Of a stretch of DNA of 64,000 nucleotides, positions 33,249-44,082 are shown piece after piece. The notes under the pieces were generated by a model. The model did no database searches. It was not told the DNA's origin and saw only the letters and a list, made by a program, of their open reading frames with translations. How positions within the stretch are numbered: position 1 is the first letter of the stretch; every line of letters starts with the position of its first letter. The position numbers and the translations under genes are program-made. Origin of the DNA: Acidovorax sp. DW039 (GTDB lineage Bacteria; Pseudomonadota; Gammaproteobacteria; Burkholderiales; Burkholderiaceae_C); contig NZ_AP029019.1 of assembly GCF_037101375.1 (NCBI RefSeq), positions 2,957,001-3,021,000 on the forward strand, read 5' to 3'.

Positions 33249-35906
33249 ATGAATCAGTTTGCCAAAGAAACCCTGCCGATCAGTCTTGAAGAAGAAATGC
33301 GGCGCAGTTACCTCGATTACGCGATGAGCGTGATCGTGGGCCGGGCTCTGCCCGATGCACGTGACGGACTGAAGCCTGTTCATCGCCGCGTGCTATATGC
33401 GATGCACGAACTCAACAACGACTGGAACCGACCTTACAAAAAGTCGGCGCGTATCGTTGGTGATGTGATCGGTAAGTACCATCCGCACGGAGACTCTGCC
33501 GTGTACGACACCATCGTGCGTATGGCGCAGGATTTTTCGTTGCGCCACATGCTGGTGGATGGGCAAGGCAACTTTGGCTCGGTGGACGGCGATAACGCTG
33601 CGGCCATGCGATACACAGAAATCCGCTTGGCCAAGATTGCGCAAGAAATGCTGGGCGACATCGACAAGGAAACGGTCGATTTCGGGCCCAACTACGACGG
33701 TAGCGAGAAAGAGCCACTCGTATTGCCCAGCAAGCTGCCCAACCTGCTGGTCAACGGATCTGCAGGTATCGCCGTGGGCATGGCAACCAACATTCCGCCA
33801 CACAACCTGAATGAGGTGGTGGACGCATGCCTGCACATGCTGCGCAACCCTGAGACCTCCATCGATGAACTGATGGAAATCATCCCTGCGCCAGACTTCC
33901 CGACAGCGGGCATCATCTACGGTATCAATGGCGTAAAAGATGGCTACCGCACGGGACGCGGCAAGGTGGTCATGCGTGCCAAATGCCACTTTGAAGACAT
34001 CGACAAAGGGCAGCGCCAAGCCATCATCGTCGATGAGCTGCCCTACCAGGTCAACAAAAAGACGCTGCAAGAGCGCATGGCTGAACTGGTTCACGAAAAG
34101 AAAATCGAGGGAATCAGCCACATCCAGGACGAGTCCGACAAATCGGGCATGCGCTTGGTGATTGAGCTCAAGCGCGGCGAAGTGCCTGAAGTGGTGCTGA
34201 ACAACCTGTACAAGCAGACGCAGCTGCAGGACACCTTTGGCATGAACATGGTGGCACTGGTGGACGGACAACCCCGCCTGTGCAATCTGAAGGATCTGAT
34301 CAGCGTTTTCCTGCAGCATCGCCGCGAAGTGGTAACACGCCGTACCGTGTTCGAACTGCGCAAGGCCCGGGATCGTGGTCACGTGCTGGAAGGCCTGGCA
34401 GTGGCCTTGGCCAACATTGATGACTTCATTGCCATCATCCGCAACGCCCCCACCCCACCAGTAGCCAAGGCAGAGCTGATGACACGGGCCTGGGACAGCA
34501 AGCTCGTGCGTGAAATGCTTACCCGCACACGTGCAGACGGAGGCGTGGTCAACGCCGATGATTACCGCCCAGAAGGCCTCGAGCGCGAGTTCGGCATGGG
34601 TCAGGATGGCCTGTATCGCCTTTCGGAAACACAGGCTCAGGAAATCCTGCAAATGCGTCTGCAACGCCTGACAGGGCTGGAGCAGGACAAGATCGTGGCT
34701 GAGTACAAGGAAGTCATGGCGGTCATCGAAGACCTGCTGGACATTCTGAGCAAGCCAGAACGTGTGTCGACCATCATTGGTGACGAGCTGACGGCACTCA
34801 AGCAGGAGTTTGGTCAACACAAGCTGGGCGCTCGTCGTTCGGTGATCGAATACAGCGCACAAGACCTCTCCACCGAAGATCTGATCACTCCGACCGACAT
34901 GGTCGTCACGCTGAGCCACACGGGCTATATCAAGAGCCAGCCGCTGTCCGAATATCGTGCTCAAAAACGGGGTGGCCGAGGCAAACAGGCCACCGCGACA
35001 AAGGAAGACGACTGGATTGACCAGCTTTTCATTGCGAATACACACGACTACATCCTGTGCTTCTCCAACCGGGGGCGTCTGTACTGGCTCAAGGTGTGGG
35101 AAGTTCCTGCAGGTTCGCGCGGCTCGCGGGGTCGCCCCATCGTCAACATGTTCCCGCTGCAGGAAGGCGAAAAGATCAACGTGGTGCTGCCCCTGACGGG
35201 TGAAGCACGCACCTTCCCCGCTGATCGCTATGTGTTCATGGCGACCAGCATGGGCACCGTGAAAAAGACTGCGCTGGACGAGTTCAGCAATCCCCGCAAG
35301 GGCGGCATCATTGCCGTCAACCTGGACGACGGCGACTACCTCATTGGTGCGGCGCTGACGGACGGCAAGCACGATGTGATGCTGTTCAGCGACGGCGGCA
35401 AGGCCGTGCGCTTTGATGAAAACGACGTGCGCCCCCTGGGCCGCCAAGCCCGTGGTGTGCGCGGCATGACGCTGGAAGAAGGCCAGAGCGTGATTGCCAT
35501 GCTGGTGGCCGAAGACGAAACACAAAGCGTATTGACCGCCACAGAAAACGGCTACGGCAAACGCACCAGCATCGTCGAATACACCCGCCATGGCCGGGGT
35601 ACCAAAGGCATGATCGCCATCCAGCAAAGCGAACGCAATGGCAAGGTGGTCGCCGCCACACTGGTGCACGCTGATGACGAAATCATGCTGATCACCGACA
35701 AGGGTGTGCTGGTCCGCACACGGGTTTCGGAAATTCGGGAGCTGGGTCGCGCAACCCAGGGGGTGACGCTGATTTCTCTGGATGAAGGTTCCAAGTTGAG
35801 CGGTCTGCAGCGCATTGTGGAAAACGATGCCAATGTTGCCGATGCATCCGGCGACGCAGAGAGCGGCACCGATAACGGTGAGGCTGCTGAAGGCACGAGC
35901 GATTGA
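33249..35906 (+). CDS. gyrA: DNA gyrase subunit A
   Basis: 885 residues. The breakage-reunion domain contains the active Tyr122 (AAAMRYTEI) and the quinolone region [11 protein letters not shown] with Ser83 and Asp87, the sensitive wild-type residues in E. coli numbering. The GyrA box in the C-terminal wrapping domain is QKRGGRG, followed by beta-pinwheel repeats and an acidic tail ([18 protein letters not shown]). It supercoils DNA with GyrB. It starts the conserved gyrA-serC-pheA-tyrA-aroA block and is divergent from the OmpA-family gene. A TAAAAT at 33214-33219 may be its -10, but no well-spaced -35 is visible. Confidence 0.98.
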   Translation: MNQFAKETLPISLEEEMRRSYLDYAMSVIVGRALPDARDGLKPVHRRVLYAMHELNNDWNRPYKKSARIVGDVIGKYHPHGDSAVYDTIVRMAQDFSLRHMLVDGQGNFGSVDGDNAAAMRYTEIRLAKIAQEMLGDIDKETVDFGPNYDGSEKEPLVLPSKLPNLLVNGSAGIAVGMATNIPPHNLNEVVDACLHMLRNPETSIDELMEIIPAPDFPTAGIIYGINGVKDGYRTGRGKVVMRAKCHFEDIDKGQRQAIIVDELPYQVNKKTLQERMAELVHEKKIEGISHIQDESDKSGMRLVIELKRGEVPEVVLNNLYKQTQLQDTFGMNMVALVDGQPRLCNLKDLISVFLQHRREVVTRRTVFELRKARDRGHVLEGLAVALANIDDFIAIIRNAPTPPVAKAELMTRAWDSKLVREMLTRTRADGGVVNADDYRPEGLEREFGMGQDGLYRLSETQAQEILQMRLQRLTGLEQDKIVAEYKEVMAVIEDLLDILSKPERVSTIIGDELTALKQEFGQHKLGARRSVIEYSAQDLSTEDLITPTDMVVTLSHTGYIKSQPLSEYRAQKRGGRGKQATATKEDDWIDQLFIANTHDYILCFSNRGRLYWLKVWEVPAGSRGSRGRPIVNMFPLQEGEKINVVLPLTGEARTFPADRYVFMATSMGTVKKTALDEFSNPRKGGIIAVNLDDGDYLIGAALTDGKHDVMLFSDGGKAVRFDENDVRPLGRQARGVRGMTLEEGQSVIAMLVAEDETQSVLTATENGYGKRTSIVEYTRHGRGTKGMIAIQQSERNGKVVAATLVHADDEIMLITDKGVLVRTRVSEIRELGRATQGVTLISLDEGSKLSGLQRIVENDANVADASGDAESGTDNGEAAEGTSD

Positions 35907-35960
35907 AACTGCAACCACACGCGAGCCACTGCCTGACACCGCAGACGCAGCAGTGGCTCG

Positions 35961-36018
35961 CTATCAAAATATGAGCTTCCTGCGCTCACACAACAAGCGC
36001 TAGAAGCCATTTCAACTC
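35961..36018 (+). repeat. Dispersed stem-loop repeat, family 1
   Basis: AGCTTCCTGCGCT and AGCGCTAGAAGCC pair with a bulge around a CACACAACA loop, followed by ATTTCAACTC. It fills the gyrA-serC spacer and ends 9 bp before the serC ATG, so it may influence serC translation. Confidence 0.8.
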
Positions 36019-36027
36019 CAAATATCC

Positions 36028-37137
36028 ATGAACCGTCCTTACAACTTCTCTGCCGGCCCCGCAGCCATTCCCGCCGAAGTCCTCGAACAGGCTGCAGCCG
36101 AAATGCTGAACTGGCACGGCAGCGGGATGGGGGTAATGGAGATGAGCCACCGCGGCAAGGAATTCCTCTCCATCTACGAACAGGCTGAATCCGATCTGCG
36201 CGAACTTCTGGCGATTCCTGCGCATTTCAAGATCCTGTTCATGCAAGGCGGGGGCCTGGCCGAGAACGCCATCGTCCCACTCAACCTCTCCAGGGCAGGC
36301 ACGGTGGATTTTGTGGTGACGGGTAGCTGGAGCCAGAAATCCCAGAAAGAAGCCGCCAAGTACGCAGCCGAGTCACGCATCGTTGCGTCGGGACAGGACT
36401 CGGGCTTTACCACCCTTCCAGCCCCCGAAACCTGGCAACTCAGCAAAGGTGCAAGCTACGTTCACCTGTGCAGCAACGAAACCATCCATGGTGTGGAATT
36501 TCAGGAACTGCCCGACCTTGCAGCCCTGGGGAGCGATGCGCCTTTGGTCATTGATTTTTCGTCGCATGTCGCATCGCGTAGCGTGGACTGGAGCAAGGTC
36601 GGCGTTGCCTTTGGCGGTGCCCAGAAGAACCTTGGCCCTGCCGGCCTGACACTGGTCGTGGTGCGGGAAGATCTGCTGGGCCATGCACTGCCCACCTGCC
36701 CCAGCGCGTTCGACTACCGGATCGTTGCCGAAAACCAATCCATGTACAACACGCCTCCAACATGGGGGATCTACATGGCAGGGCTGACCTTCCAGTGGCT
36801 CAAGCGCCAGCGCGAAGGCTCGCTCAGTGGTGTGGCTGCCATGGAACAGCGCAACATCACCAAGGCACGGTTGCTGTACGAAGCCATTGACCAGTCGCAG
36901 TTCTACGTGAACAAGGTCGCAGTGAACTGCCGCTCGCGCATGAACATTCCATTCTTCCTGCGCGATGAAAGCCGCAATGAAGCGTTCCTGACCGGAGCGA
37001 AAGAGCGGGGATTGCTGCAACTCAAGGGCCACAAGTCCGTGGGCGGCATGCGCGCCAGCATCTACAACGCCATGCCGATCGAAGGCGTACAGGCGCTGGT
37101 AGCCTACATGCGAGAATTTGAACTAAAACACGCCTGA
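36028..37137 (+). CDS. serC: Phosphoserine aminotransferase
   Basis: 369 residues. It begins [20 protein letters not shown], has HRGKEFLSI, and the PLP Lys is in [18 protein letters not shown]. It converts 3-phosphohydroxypyruvate to phosphoserine and takes part in pyridoxine synthesis. The gene follows gyrA after a repeat-filled 121-bp spacer and lies 22 bp before pheA. No clear ribosome site precedes ATG 36028. Confidence 0.97.
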   Translation: MNRPYNFSAGPAAIPAEVLEQAAAEMLNWHGSGMGVMEMSHRGKEFLSIYEQAESDLRELLAIPAHFKILFMQGGGLAENAIVPLNLSRAGTVDFVVTGSWSQKSQKEAAKYAAESRIVASGQDSGFTTLPAPETWQLSKGASYVHLCSNETIHGVEFQELPDLAALGSDAPLVIDFSSHVASRSVDWSKVGVAFGGAQKNLGPAGLTLVVVREDLLGHALPTCPSAFDYRIVAENQSMYNTPPTWGIYMAGLTFQWLKRQREGSLSGVAAMEQRNITKARLLYEAIDQSQFYVNKVAVNCRSRMNIPFFLRDESRNEAFLTGAKERGLLQLKGHKSVGGMRASIYNAMPIEGVQALVAYMREFELKHA

Positions 37138-37159
37138 GCGCGTGAGTCCACGCCCATCC

Positions 37160-38257
37160 ATGATTACTCCGCAAGCATCTCCCGATCTCGCCAGTCTGCG
37201 CGTCCAGATCGACAACATCGACCAGCAACTGCTCACGCTGCTGAACCAGCGTGCGCTGGTGGCCGAGCGGGTGGGTGAAGTCAAAAAGCGCGAAGGAACC
37301 CCATTCTTCCGGCCTGACCGCGTGGCACAGGTCATCGACAAGATCCAAACTGCCAACCCCGGCCCCCTGAAGGGCGCGCACGTGGCAGCCATCTGGCGCG
37401 AAATCATGTCCGCATGCCTCGCCCTGGAATCGCCTCAGCGGGTGGCCGTACTCGGGCCGGAAGGCACTTTCTGCGAGCAGGCCGCCATCGAGTTTTTTGG
37501 CGGTGCCGCCGACCTGATGTACTGCGCCAACTTCGACGAAGTCTTCCACGCTACGGCTGCGGGCAGTGCCCAGTATGGGGTGGTTGGCGTCGAAAATTCC
37601 ACAGAGGGGGTCGTCACCCGATCTCTGGATCTTTTCCTGCATACGCCTACCCACGTGGTTGGAGAAGTCAGCCTGCTGGTGCGCCACAACCTGCTGCGCA
37701 CCAGCAACTCGCTGGACAACATCGAAGTCGTGCTCGCCCATCCGCAGGCTCTGGCCCAATGCCAGGCTTGGCTATCCAAGCACCTGCCGCATGCAGAGCG
37801 GCGGCCTGTGTCCAGCAACGCCGAAGGAGCCCGGCTAGCCACCACCAACCCGGCTTGGGCTGCGTTGTCGAGCGAACGCGCAGCCACTCAGTTTGGTCTG
37901 CATATCGTCGCTCACGCCATTCAGGATGATGCCTACAACCGTACACGGTTTGCCATCATCTGCCTGCCGCACACACTCCAGACGCCGCCGCCCTCGGGCA
38001 AAGACTGCACCAGTCTGGTGGTGTCCGTGCCCAACAGACCTGGGGCAGTGCACGACCTGCTGGTCCCGCTCAAAAAGCACGGCGTGTCCATGACTCGCTT
38101 TGAGTCCCGCCCCGCGCGAACCGGGCAGTGGGAGTATTACTTCTACATCGACATTGACGGGCACCCTGCCCAGCAGCACGTGACCCTGGCGCTGGAGGAA
38201 TTGCGGGGCCTGTGCGCCTTCTACAAGGTTCTGGGCACCTATCCGGTCGCATCGTGA
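37160..38257 (+). CDS. pheA: Bifunctional chorismate mutase/prephenate dehydratase
   Basis: 365 residues from ATG 37160; a GTG at 37142 would add six. The chorismate mutase domain (about 8-95) has LRVQIDNIDQQLLTLLNQRA. The dehydratase domain (about 98-275) has VAVLGPEGTFCEQAA, VVGVENSTEGVV and the TRF motif in NRTRFAIIC. An ACT domain follows, with NRPGAVHDLL and the ESRP motif that binds phenylalanine. The enzyme turns chorismate into phenylpyruvate and should be feedback-inhibited. It is followed 12 bp later by tyrA. Confidence 0.95.
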   Translation: MITPQASPDLASLRVQIDNIDQQLLTLLNQRALVAERVGEVKKREGTPFFRPDRVAQVIDKIQTANPGPLKGAHVAAIWREIMSACLALESPQRVAVLGPEGTFCEQAAIEFFGGAADLMYCANFDEVFHATAAGSAQYGVVGVENSTEGVVTRSLDLFLHTPTHVVGEVSLLVRHNLLRTSNSLDNIEVVLAHPQALAQCQAWLSKHLPHAERRPVSSNAEGARLATTNPAWAALSSERAATQFGLHIVAHAIQDDAYNRTRFAIICLPHTLQTPPPSGKDCTSLVVSVPNRPGAVHDLLVPLKKHGVSMTRFESRPARTGQWEYYFYIDIDGHPAQQHVTLALEELRGLCAFYKVLGTYPVAS

Positions 38258-38269
38258 GGGGGCGTAGCC

Positions 38270-39154
38270 ATGTTTGAACAACTGGGACTGATTGGCTGCG
38301 GCCTGATGGGCGGCTCTTTCGCGCTAGCGCTGAAGAAGGCTGGTCTGGTCAAAAGAGTGGTGGGCTATAGCAAGTCCCCCTCCACCACAGATCGCGCGCG
38401 CCAGCTTGGCGTGATTGATGTGGAAGCGCCCTCCGCCCTGCTGGCGGTTGCGGGTGCAGATATCGTGCTGGTTGCTGTTCCAGTCGCAGCGACCGAAGCC
38501 ACGCTCAAAGCCATCAAGCATCTCGTCACACCACAGATGCTGATCATGGACGTAGGCTCCACCAAAGCCGATGTGGTTCAGGCAGCAAGACGTTCGCTGC
38601 GCGACCAGGTGGGGTCCTTTGTGCCAGCACATCCCATCACTGGCCGTGAAGTCTCTGGAGTGGAGCATGCAGATGCAGAGCTCTACTACGGCAGACAGGT
38701 CATCCTGACCCCCACAGAACGCACATTGACCGCGCAACTGTTGCGAGCGCAGGAAGTGTGGCAGGCACTGGGATGTCGTGTCAGCACCATGTCGCCAGAG
38801 TCACACGACGGTGCATTCGCAGCCGTCAGCCATCTTCCGCATCTGCTGGCGTTTGCCATGATGAACAGCCTGACTGGTCAACCTGAGGGAGACGAGTTCC
38901 TGTCACTGGCAGGCCCAGGGTTTCGTGATTTCACCCGCATCGCTGCAGGTGAGCCCAAGATGTGGCGCGACATCATGTTGGCCAACCGCGAAGAACTCTT
39001 GGCGCAATCGAAATTGTTCCAGCAAACGCTGGCTCAATTTGAGCAAGCCATTTCCACGGGCAACTCCCAGGCCCTTGAGGACATGCTGACCCTTGCCAGC
39101 GAAACCCGCGCCCATTGGCGCATGGGTGCCCAGCGCACTTCCAAACCACGTTAA
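38270..39154 (+). CDS. tyrA: Prephenate dehydrogenase
   Basis: 294 residues. The NAD-binding motif is LGLIGCGLMGGSFALAL, with VGSTKADVVQA and the catalytic His in PAHPITGREVSG. It converts prephenate to 4-hydroxyphenylpyruvate for tyrosine. Unlike E. coli TyrA it has no chorismate mutase domain; that activity is in PheA. Its TAA abuts the aroA ATG with no spacer. Confidence 0.95.
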   Translation: MFEQLGLIGCGLMGGSFALALKKAGLVKRVVGYSKSPSTTDRARQLGVIDVEAPSALLAVAGADIVLVAVPVAATEATLKAIKHLVTPQMLIMDVGSTKADVVQAARRSLRDQVGSFVPAHPITGREVSGVEHADAELYYGRQVILTPTERTLTAQLLRAQEVWQALGCRVSTMSPESHDGAFAAVSHLPHLLAFAMMNSLTGQPEGDEFLSLAGPGFRDFTRIAAGEPKMWRDIMLANREELLAQSKLFQQTLAQFEQAISTGNSQALEDMLTLASETRAHWRMGAQRTSKPR

Positions 39155-41185
39155 ATGTTCACCACAGCTTTCTTAGACATCCCCGCTCTGGACGCAGCGG
39201 GGGGCGAAGTGCTCTTGCCAGGCTCCAAGAGCATTTCCAACCGGGTTTTGCTGCTTGCAGCTTTGAGCGTGGGAACCACCACAGTGCACGATGTGCTCGC
39301 ATCCGACGACACACGGGTCATGCTGGATGGTTTGCGCCAGATCGGGTGCGGCGTGAAGGAAGAAGGCAGCACGGTCCATATCACCGGACTCGGTGGACGC
39401 ACACCGAACTCGCCAAGCGCCTTGTTCATGGGCAATGCGGGTACCGCCATGCGCCCGCTGACGGCAGCGCTGTCACTGCTGGGTGGGCAGTTTGAATTGT
39501 CAGGTGTGCCTCGCATGCACGAACGCCCCATCGGCGATCTGGTGGATGCATTGCGCCAGCTGGGCTGCCAGATTGAGTATCTGGGCAACCCGGGCTACCC
39601 GCCCCTGCGCATCGCGCATGTCCAGGGTGTACCTGCGCTGGCTCTGGATAAACCCATCCAGGTGCGTGGGGACGTCTCGAGCCAGTTTCTGACTGCGCTT
39701 CTGATGGCGCTACCTTTGGTCGCATCGCAAAGCGCCATACATATCGAAGTTGTAGGCGCACTGATTTCCAAGCCCTACATTGCCATCACATTGCAATTGC
39801 TTGAGCGCTTTGGCATCCATGTCAGCAATGACAACTGGCAACGCTTCACCATTCCTGCCGGCAGCCGATACCAGTCGCCCGGCACCATCCATGTCGAGGC
39901 CGATGCTTCATCGGCAAGCTACTTCATTGCACTCGGAGCCATTGCTTCCAACGCTGAGCATGGGGAAAGCATCACCATTCAGGGTGTAGGACTCCAATCC
40001 ATCCAGGGTGACATCCGATTTGTGGAAGCAGCCCAAGCCATGGGGGCCCAGGTCACCGGGGGCCCCAACTGGCTGAAAGTGCAGCGCGGTGCGTGGCCCC
40101 TCAAGGCGATTGATCTGGACTGCAATCACATCCCGGATGCCGCCATGACCTTGGCAGTGATGGCTTTGTACGCAGAAGGTACGACAACACTGCGCAACAT
40201 TGCCAGCTGGCGCGTGAAGGAAACGGACCGCATTGCCGCCATGGCCAAGGAGTTGCGCAAGCTGGGGGCCACCGTGATCGAGGGTGAGGACTTCATCCAG
40301 GTCACCCCCCCCGCACAAACAGAAGACTGGAAAGCCGCGAGCATCCACACCTATGACGACCACCGGGTTGCCATGTGCTTCTCTCTCGCAACCTTCAATC
40401 CGGCCAGGTTACCGGTTCGCATTGAAGACCCGAAATGTGTGGCAAAAACCTTCCCCGACTATTTCGAAGCTTTTTTCAGCACTGCAAAGCTACCGACTTC
40501 GCGCATTCCGGTGATCTGCATTGACGGCCCCACCGCATCCGGCAAAGGTACGGTGGCTGCTGAATTGGCACGGAGGCTGGGCTATGGGTTTCTGGACTCT
40601 GGCGCGATGTACCGCATTACGGCCTACGCGGCACTACAGGCTGGCCTGCAAATCGATACAGCCCATGAAACCCGCATTGCCGATCTGGCGCGGACCTTGC
40701 CAGTGCGGTTTGCTGGCGGGCAGATTTTCCTGGGTGACACCAACGTCACCGAGGCCATCCGCACGGAAGATGCAGGGATGAATGCCTCGCGCGTGTCTGC
40801 ATTGCCTGCAGTTCGTGCGGCTCTGGTGGATCTTCAGCATAGCTTCCAGCGCCTGCCTGGATTGGTAGCGGATGGACGGGACATGGGTACCGTGATCTTC
40901 CCGGAGGCTCCCCTCAAGGTGTTTTTGACCGCCAGCGCAGCATGCAGAGCGGAGCGACGCTATAAACAGTTGATTTCAAAGGGTTTTCAAGCTAATATTG
41001 ATGACCTTCGTGCGGATCTGGAAGCACGTGATGCACGGGACAGTACCCGCAGCGTCGCTCCTCTTAAGCCCGCACAAGATGCTTTGGTCCTGGACAACTC
41101 CTCATTGACGATTGAACAAGCCGTCGATCAGGTGCTGACCTGGTGGCTAGAGCGTCAGCCTTTTGCCCAGCTCGGGCACGGCTGA
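39155..41185 (+). CDS. aroA: Fused EPSP synthase / cytidylate kinase
   Basis: 676 residues. Residues 1 to about 440 are EPSP synthase of the class I kind: [43 protein letters not shown] and [14 protein letters not shown]. After a short linker, about 448 to 670 are cytidylate kinase, with the P-loop [27 protein letters not shown] and [17 protein letters not shown]. The first half makes 5-enolpyruvylshikimate-3-phosphate, the second phosphorylates CMP/dCMP. The separate genes are neighbours in many bacteria; this fusion is known from Comamonadaceae. Both active sites look intact. Confidence 0.96.
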   Translation: MFTTAFLDIPALDAAGGEVLLPGSKSISNRVLLLAALSVGTTTVHDVLASDDTRVMLDGLRQIGCGVKEEGSTVHITGLGGRTPNSPSALFMGNAGTAMRPLTAALSLLGGQFELSGVPRMHERPIGDLVDALRQLGCQIEYLGNPGYPPLRIAHVQGVPALALDKPIQVRGDVSSQFLTALLMALPLVASQSAIHIEVVGALISKPYIAITLQLLERFGIHVSNDNWQRFTIPAGSRYQSPGTIHVEADASSASYFIALGAIASNAEHGESITIQGVGLQSIQGDIRFVEAAQAMGAQVTGGPNWLKVQRGAWPLKAIDLDCNHIPDAAMTLAVMALYAEGTTTLRNIASWRVKETDRIAAMAKELRKLGATVIEGEDFIQVTPPAQTEDWKAASIHTYDDHRVAMCFSLATFNPARLPVRIEDPKCVAKTFPDYFEAFFSTAKLPTSRIPVICIDGPTASGKGTVAAELARRLGYGFLDSGAMYRITAYAALQAGLQIDTAHETRIADLARTLPVRFAGGQIFLGDTNVTEAIRTEDAGMNASRVSALPAVRAALVDLQHSFQRLPGLVADGRDMGTVIFPEAPLKVFLTASAACRAERRYKQLISKGFQANIDDLRADLEARDARDSTRSVAPLKPAQDALVLDNSSLTIEQAVDQVLTWWLERQPFAQLGHG

Positions 41186-41274
41186 TGAGCCTGGGGCCCA
41201 GCCCAGGCGAACAGGCCCATGCAGCCCACCTCGCGCGTCAGTGCATCGGCAGCATGGTTCTTTTAACTTAAACC

Positions 41275-41335
41275 GCGGCTTTGCCGCACAAAACCACCGC
41301 AAGCAGCTATAAAAACGATAGCAATAGTGCTATCG
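41275..41335 (+). promoter_or_regulatory. rpsA leader hairpins
   Basis: GCGGC-TTT-GCCGC (41275-41287) and CGATAGCA-ATAG-TGCTATCG (41316-41335, 8-bp perfect stem) lie in the 176-bp spacer before rpsA, the second ending 26 bp before the ATG. Between them, AAGCAGCTATAAAAACGAT looks like a reversed half copy of the family-1 repeat. S1 controls its own translation in E. coli, so a structured leader is expected. Confidence 0.45.
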
Positions 41336-41361
41336 GAATCCTGTTTGTGGCAAGGAAACAC

Positions 41362-43047
41362 ATGTCCGAATCTTTTGCCGCCCTTTTTGAAGAATCCCTG
41401 CAGCGTACGGAAATGCGCCCAGGCGAAGTGATCACCGCCGAAGTCGTGCGCGTGGAACACAACTTCGTCGTGGTCAACGCTGGCCTCAAGTCTGAAGCCT
41501 ACGTGCCGCTGGAAGAGTTCAAGAATGACAAGGGCGAAGTCGAAGTCCAAGTCGGTGACTTCGTTTCGGTGGCCATCGGCTCCATCGAAAACGGTTACGG
41601 CGACACCATCCTGTCGCGTGACACCGCAAAGCGTCTGGCTTCCTGGATGAGCCTGGAAAAGGCCCTGGAATCTGGCGAGTTCGTCACTGGCACAACCAGC
41701 GGCAAGGTCAAGGGCGGTCTGACTGTCCTGGTCAACGGCATCCGCGCATTCCTGCCCGGTTCGCTGATCGATACCCGTCCGATCAAGGATCTGACGCCGT
41801 ACGAAAACAAGACCATGGAATTCAAGGTCATCAAGCTGGACCGCAAGCGCAACAACGTGGTGCTGAGCCGCCGCGCTGTGGTGGAAGCCTCCATGGGCGA
41901 AGAGCGCGCCAAGCTGATGGAAACCCTGAAGGAAGGCTCCATCGTTCAGGGCGTGGTCAAGAACATCACCGAATACGGTGCGTTCGTGGACCTGGGCGGC
42001 ATCGACGGCCTGCTGCACATCACCGACATGGCATGGCGCCGCGTGCGTCACCCCTCCGAAGTGGTGACCGCTGGCCAGGAAATCACTGCCAAGATCCTGA
42101 AGTTCGACACCGAGAAGAACCGCGTGTCTCTGGGTCTGAAGCAAATGGGCGACGACCCATGGATGGGCGTGAACCGCCGCTACCCACAAGGTACCCGCCT
42201 GTTCGGCAAGATCACGAACATTGCCGACTACGGCGCGTTCGTCGAGCTGGAGCCAGGTATCGAAGGTCTGGTGCACGTCTCCGAAATGGACTGGACCAAC
42301 AAGAACATCGCTCCTTCCAAGCTCGTGTCGCTGGGTGACGAAGTCGAAGTCATGGTCCTCGAGATCGACGAAGACAAGCGCCGCATCAGCCTGGGCATGA
42401 AGCAGTGCAAGGCCAACCCATGGCAAGAGTTTGCACAGGAAACCAAGCGCGGCGACCGCGTGAAGGGCCCCATCAAGTCCATCACCGACTTCGGCGTGTT
42501 CGTGGGTCTGGCTGCCGGTATCGACGGCCTGGTGCACCTGTCCGACCTGTCCTGGAACGAGCCCGGCGAATCCGCCGTGCGCAACTACAAGAAGGGCCAG
42601 GAAGTCGAAGCCATCGTTCTGGCTGTGGACGTGGACCGTGAGCGCATCTCCCTGGGTATCAAGCAACTCGACGGCGACCCATTCACGACCTTCGTGACCG
42701 TGAACGACAAGGGCCAGACAGTGACCGGCAAGGTCAAGACTGTGGACGCTCGTGGCGCTGAAATCGACCTGGGCGATGACATCGTTGGCTACCTGCGCGC
42801 TTCCGAAATCTCCCGCGACCGCGTGGAAGATGCTCGCAACGTGCTGAAGGAAGGCGACGAAGTCACTGCCGTGGTGGTGAACGTGGATCGCAAGACCCGC
42901 AACATCCAGTTGTCGATCAAGGCCAAGGACATGGCAGACCAGCAAGAAGCAATGTCTACCTTGTCGCAACAGTCGGCTCGCGAAAGCGCCGGTACGACTA
43001 GCCTGGGCGCCCTGCTGCGCGCCAAGCTGGACAATTCCGAAAAGTAA
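41362..43047 (+). CDS. rpsA: 30S ribosomal protein S1
   Basis: 561 residues with six S1 RNA-binding repeats (for example [25 protein letters not shown] and later copies, here shown as [17 protein letters not shown]). It unfolds mRNA and holds it on the 30S subunit. AAGGAAA 4 bp upstream supports ATG 41362; the frame to 41281 is leader sequence. Codon use is strongly biased, as expected for a highly expressed gene. Upstream is aroA/cmk and downstream ihfB, the classic order. Confidence 0.98.
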   Translation: MSESFAALFEESLQRTEMRPGEVITAEVVRVEHNFVVVNAGLKSEAYVPLEEFKNDKGEVEVQVGDFVSVAIGSIENGYGDTILSRDTAKRLASWMSLEKALESGEFVTGTTSGKVKGGLTVLVNGIRAFLPGSLIDTRPIKDLTPYENKTMEFKVIKLDRKRNNVVLSRRAVVEASMGEERAKLMETLKEGSIVQGVVKNITEYGAFVDLGGIDGLLHITDMAWRRVRHPSEVVTAGQEITAKILKFDTEKNRVSLGLKQMGDDPWMGVNRRYPQGTRLFGKITNIADYGAFVELEPGIEGLVHVSEMDWTNKNIAPSKLVSLGDEVEVMVLEIDEDKRRISLGMKQCKANPWQEFAQETKRGDRVKGPIKSITDFGVFVGLAAGIDGLVHLSDLSWNEPGESAVRNYKKGQEVEAIVLAVDVDRERISLGIKQLDGDPFTTFVTVNDKGQTVTGKVKTVDARGAEIDLGDDIVGYLRASEISRDRVEDARNVLKEGDEVTAVVVNVDRKTRNIQLSIKAKDMADQQEAMSTLSQQSARESAGTTSLGALLRAKLDNSEK

Positions 43048-43055
43048 GCCAGTAG

Positions 43056-43129
43056 CTGACCGGGTTACCGGTCAGTAAAGCAATGGGCGCATGAGCGCCC
43101 GGTACGCGAGCGAAGTTTCAGTAGCTCGC
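43056..43129 (+). promoter_or_regulatory. Three consecutive hairpins between rpsA and ihfB
   Basis: CTGACCGG-GTTA-CCGGTCAG (43056-43075), GGGCGC-ATGA-GCGCCC (43085-43100) and GCGAGC..GCTCGC (43106-43129, 12-base loop) stand in a row after the rpsA stop. None has a T-run, so they are not classical terminators. They may protect the rpsA mRNA end or control ihfB. Confidence 0.5.
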
Positions 43130-43169
43130 CTATCGGGTTTCTTGTGCGCCCTTTCTTGTTGATTCAGCC

Positions 43170-43490
43170 ATGTCCCAAGACTCCATGACCCGATCTGATT
43201 TGGTGGAAGAGCTGGCCGCACGCTTCAGCCAACTCACCCACAAGGATGCCGAGTTCGCCGTGAAGACCATTCTGGATGCGGTCAGTGATGCACTGGTCAA
43301 AGGGCACCGTATCGAAATACGCGGCTTCGGAAGCTTTTCGGTCAATCACCGTCCCCCTCGCATGGGTCGAAACCCCCGCAGCGGCGAAGCCGTGGCCATT
43401 CCGGAAAAGCGCGTTCCCCATTTCAAACCCGGCAAAGCGCTGCGAGAGTCTGTGGACCAGCGCACTGCGGAGATGGAACTGAAGGGCTGA
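43170..43490 (+). CDS. ihfB: Integration host factor subunit beta
   Basis: 106 residues. [14 protein letters not shown] begins the HU/IHF fold, [11 protein letters not shown] follows, and the beta-arm [13 protein letters not shown] carries the Pro that kinks DNA. The partner IhfA is not in the window. It bends DNA in transcription, replication and recombination. ATG 43170 is used; ATG 43185 is equally possible. No strong ribosome site is visible. Confidence 0.96.
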   Translation: MSQDSMTRSDLVEELAARFSQLTHKDAEFAVKTILDAVSDALVKGHRIEIRGFGSFSVNHRPPRMGRNPRSGEAVAIPEKRVPHFKPGKALRESVDQRTAEMELKG

Positions 43491-43587
43491 AGATTTCAGC
43501 AAAAGCGGTCAGGGCACAAAGTGCTGCCTTTCTCCCACATGTTGACTGCTCACATAAGAGCTCCAGCACACCCAGAAGCGCTTCACT

Positions 43588-43627
43588 TTTCATAGCAGCT
43601 TGCGCTTTACAGATGGGCTGCAGCCCC
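43588..43627 (+). repeat. Dispersed stem-loop repeat, family 1, partial copy
   Basis: TTTTCATAGCAGCTTGCGCTT matches the left arm of the family (here TTCATAGCAGCTTGCGCTT), but the right arm is reduced to GGGCTGCAG. It lies in the 268-bp ihfB-lapA spacer, where I see no promoter I can defend. Confidence 0.5.
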
Positions 43628-43758
43628 ACATAAGGGCATATGGCTCGACAGGTCTACCGCAACAACGTGAGCCGCACATGGCGCTACACGCCGCTCCCAT
43701 GCAACGCACCGACACAGCGCGTACAAGCTCTTAGAATCGCCCCACCATCGGGGATACC

Positions 43759-44082
43759 ATGAAATACCTCCTGTGGCTGCTCAAGGCGGCCATTTTCTTT
43801 ACCTTGTTTGCGTTTGCGCTGAACAACCAGCAAGACGCTACGGTTCACTTCTTCTTCGGAACGCAATGGCGTGCGCCGCTGGTGCTGGTAGTGCTGACGG
43901 CATTTGCGGCGGGTTTGGTGACTGGCGTGCTGGGCATGGTGCCCCGCTGGTGGCGGCATCGCAGCCTGGCCCTGAAGGCGCAACAGCAGATTCAGACGCC
44001 TGACCCCAAGACTCCAGAGACTTCTGGCCCTGGCACCCCGCCCTCCCCCACCAACGACTACCCTCCCGTCCATGGAATTTGA
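43759..44082 (+). CDS. lapA: LapA-domain (DUF1049) inner-membrane protein
   Basis: 107 residues. Two membrane segments (about 3-21 and 38-62) flank the short segment NNQQDATVHFFFG, the family signature, and a Pro-rich cytoplasmic tail follows. LapA works with LapB in controlling lipopolysaccharide assembly through LpxC stability in E. coli. It overlaps lapB by 11 bp. Confidence 0.9.
   Translation: MKYLLWLLKAAIFFTLFAFALNNQQDATVHFFFGTQWRAPLVLVVLTAFAAGLVTGVLGMVPRWWRHRSLALKAQQQIQTPDPKTPETSGPGTPPSPTNDYPPVHGI

Noticed and set aside
33393..35939. An 848-codon open frame antisense to gyrA
   Set aside because: Shadow of gyrA caused by codon bias; no start signal or motif.
41263..42969. A 568-codon open frame antisense to rpsA
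   Set aside because: Mirrors the S1 repeats in antisense, which explains its repeated look; not a gene.
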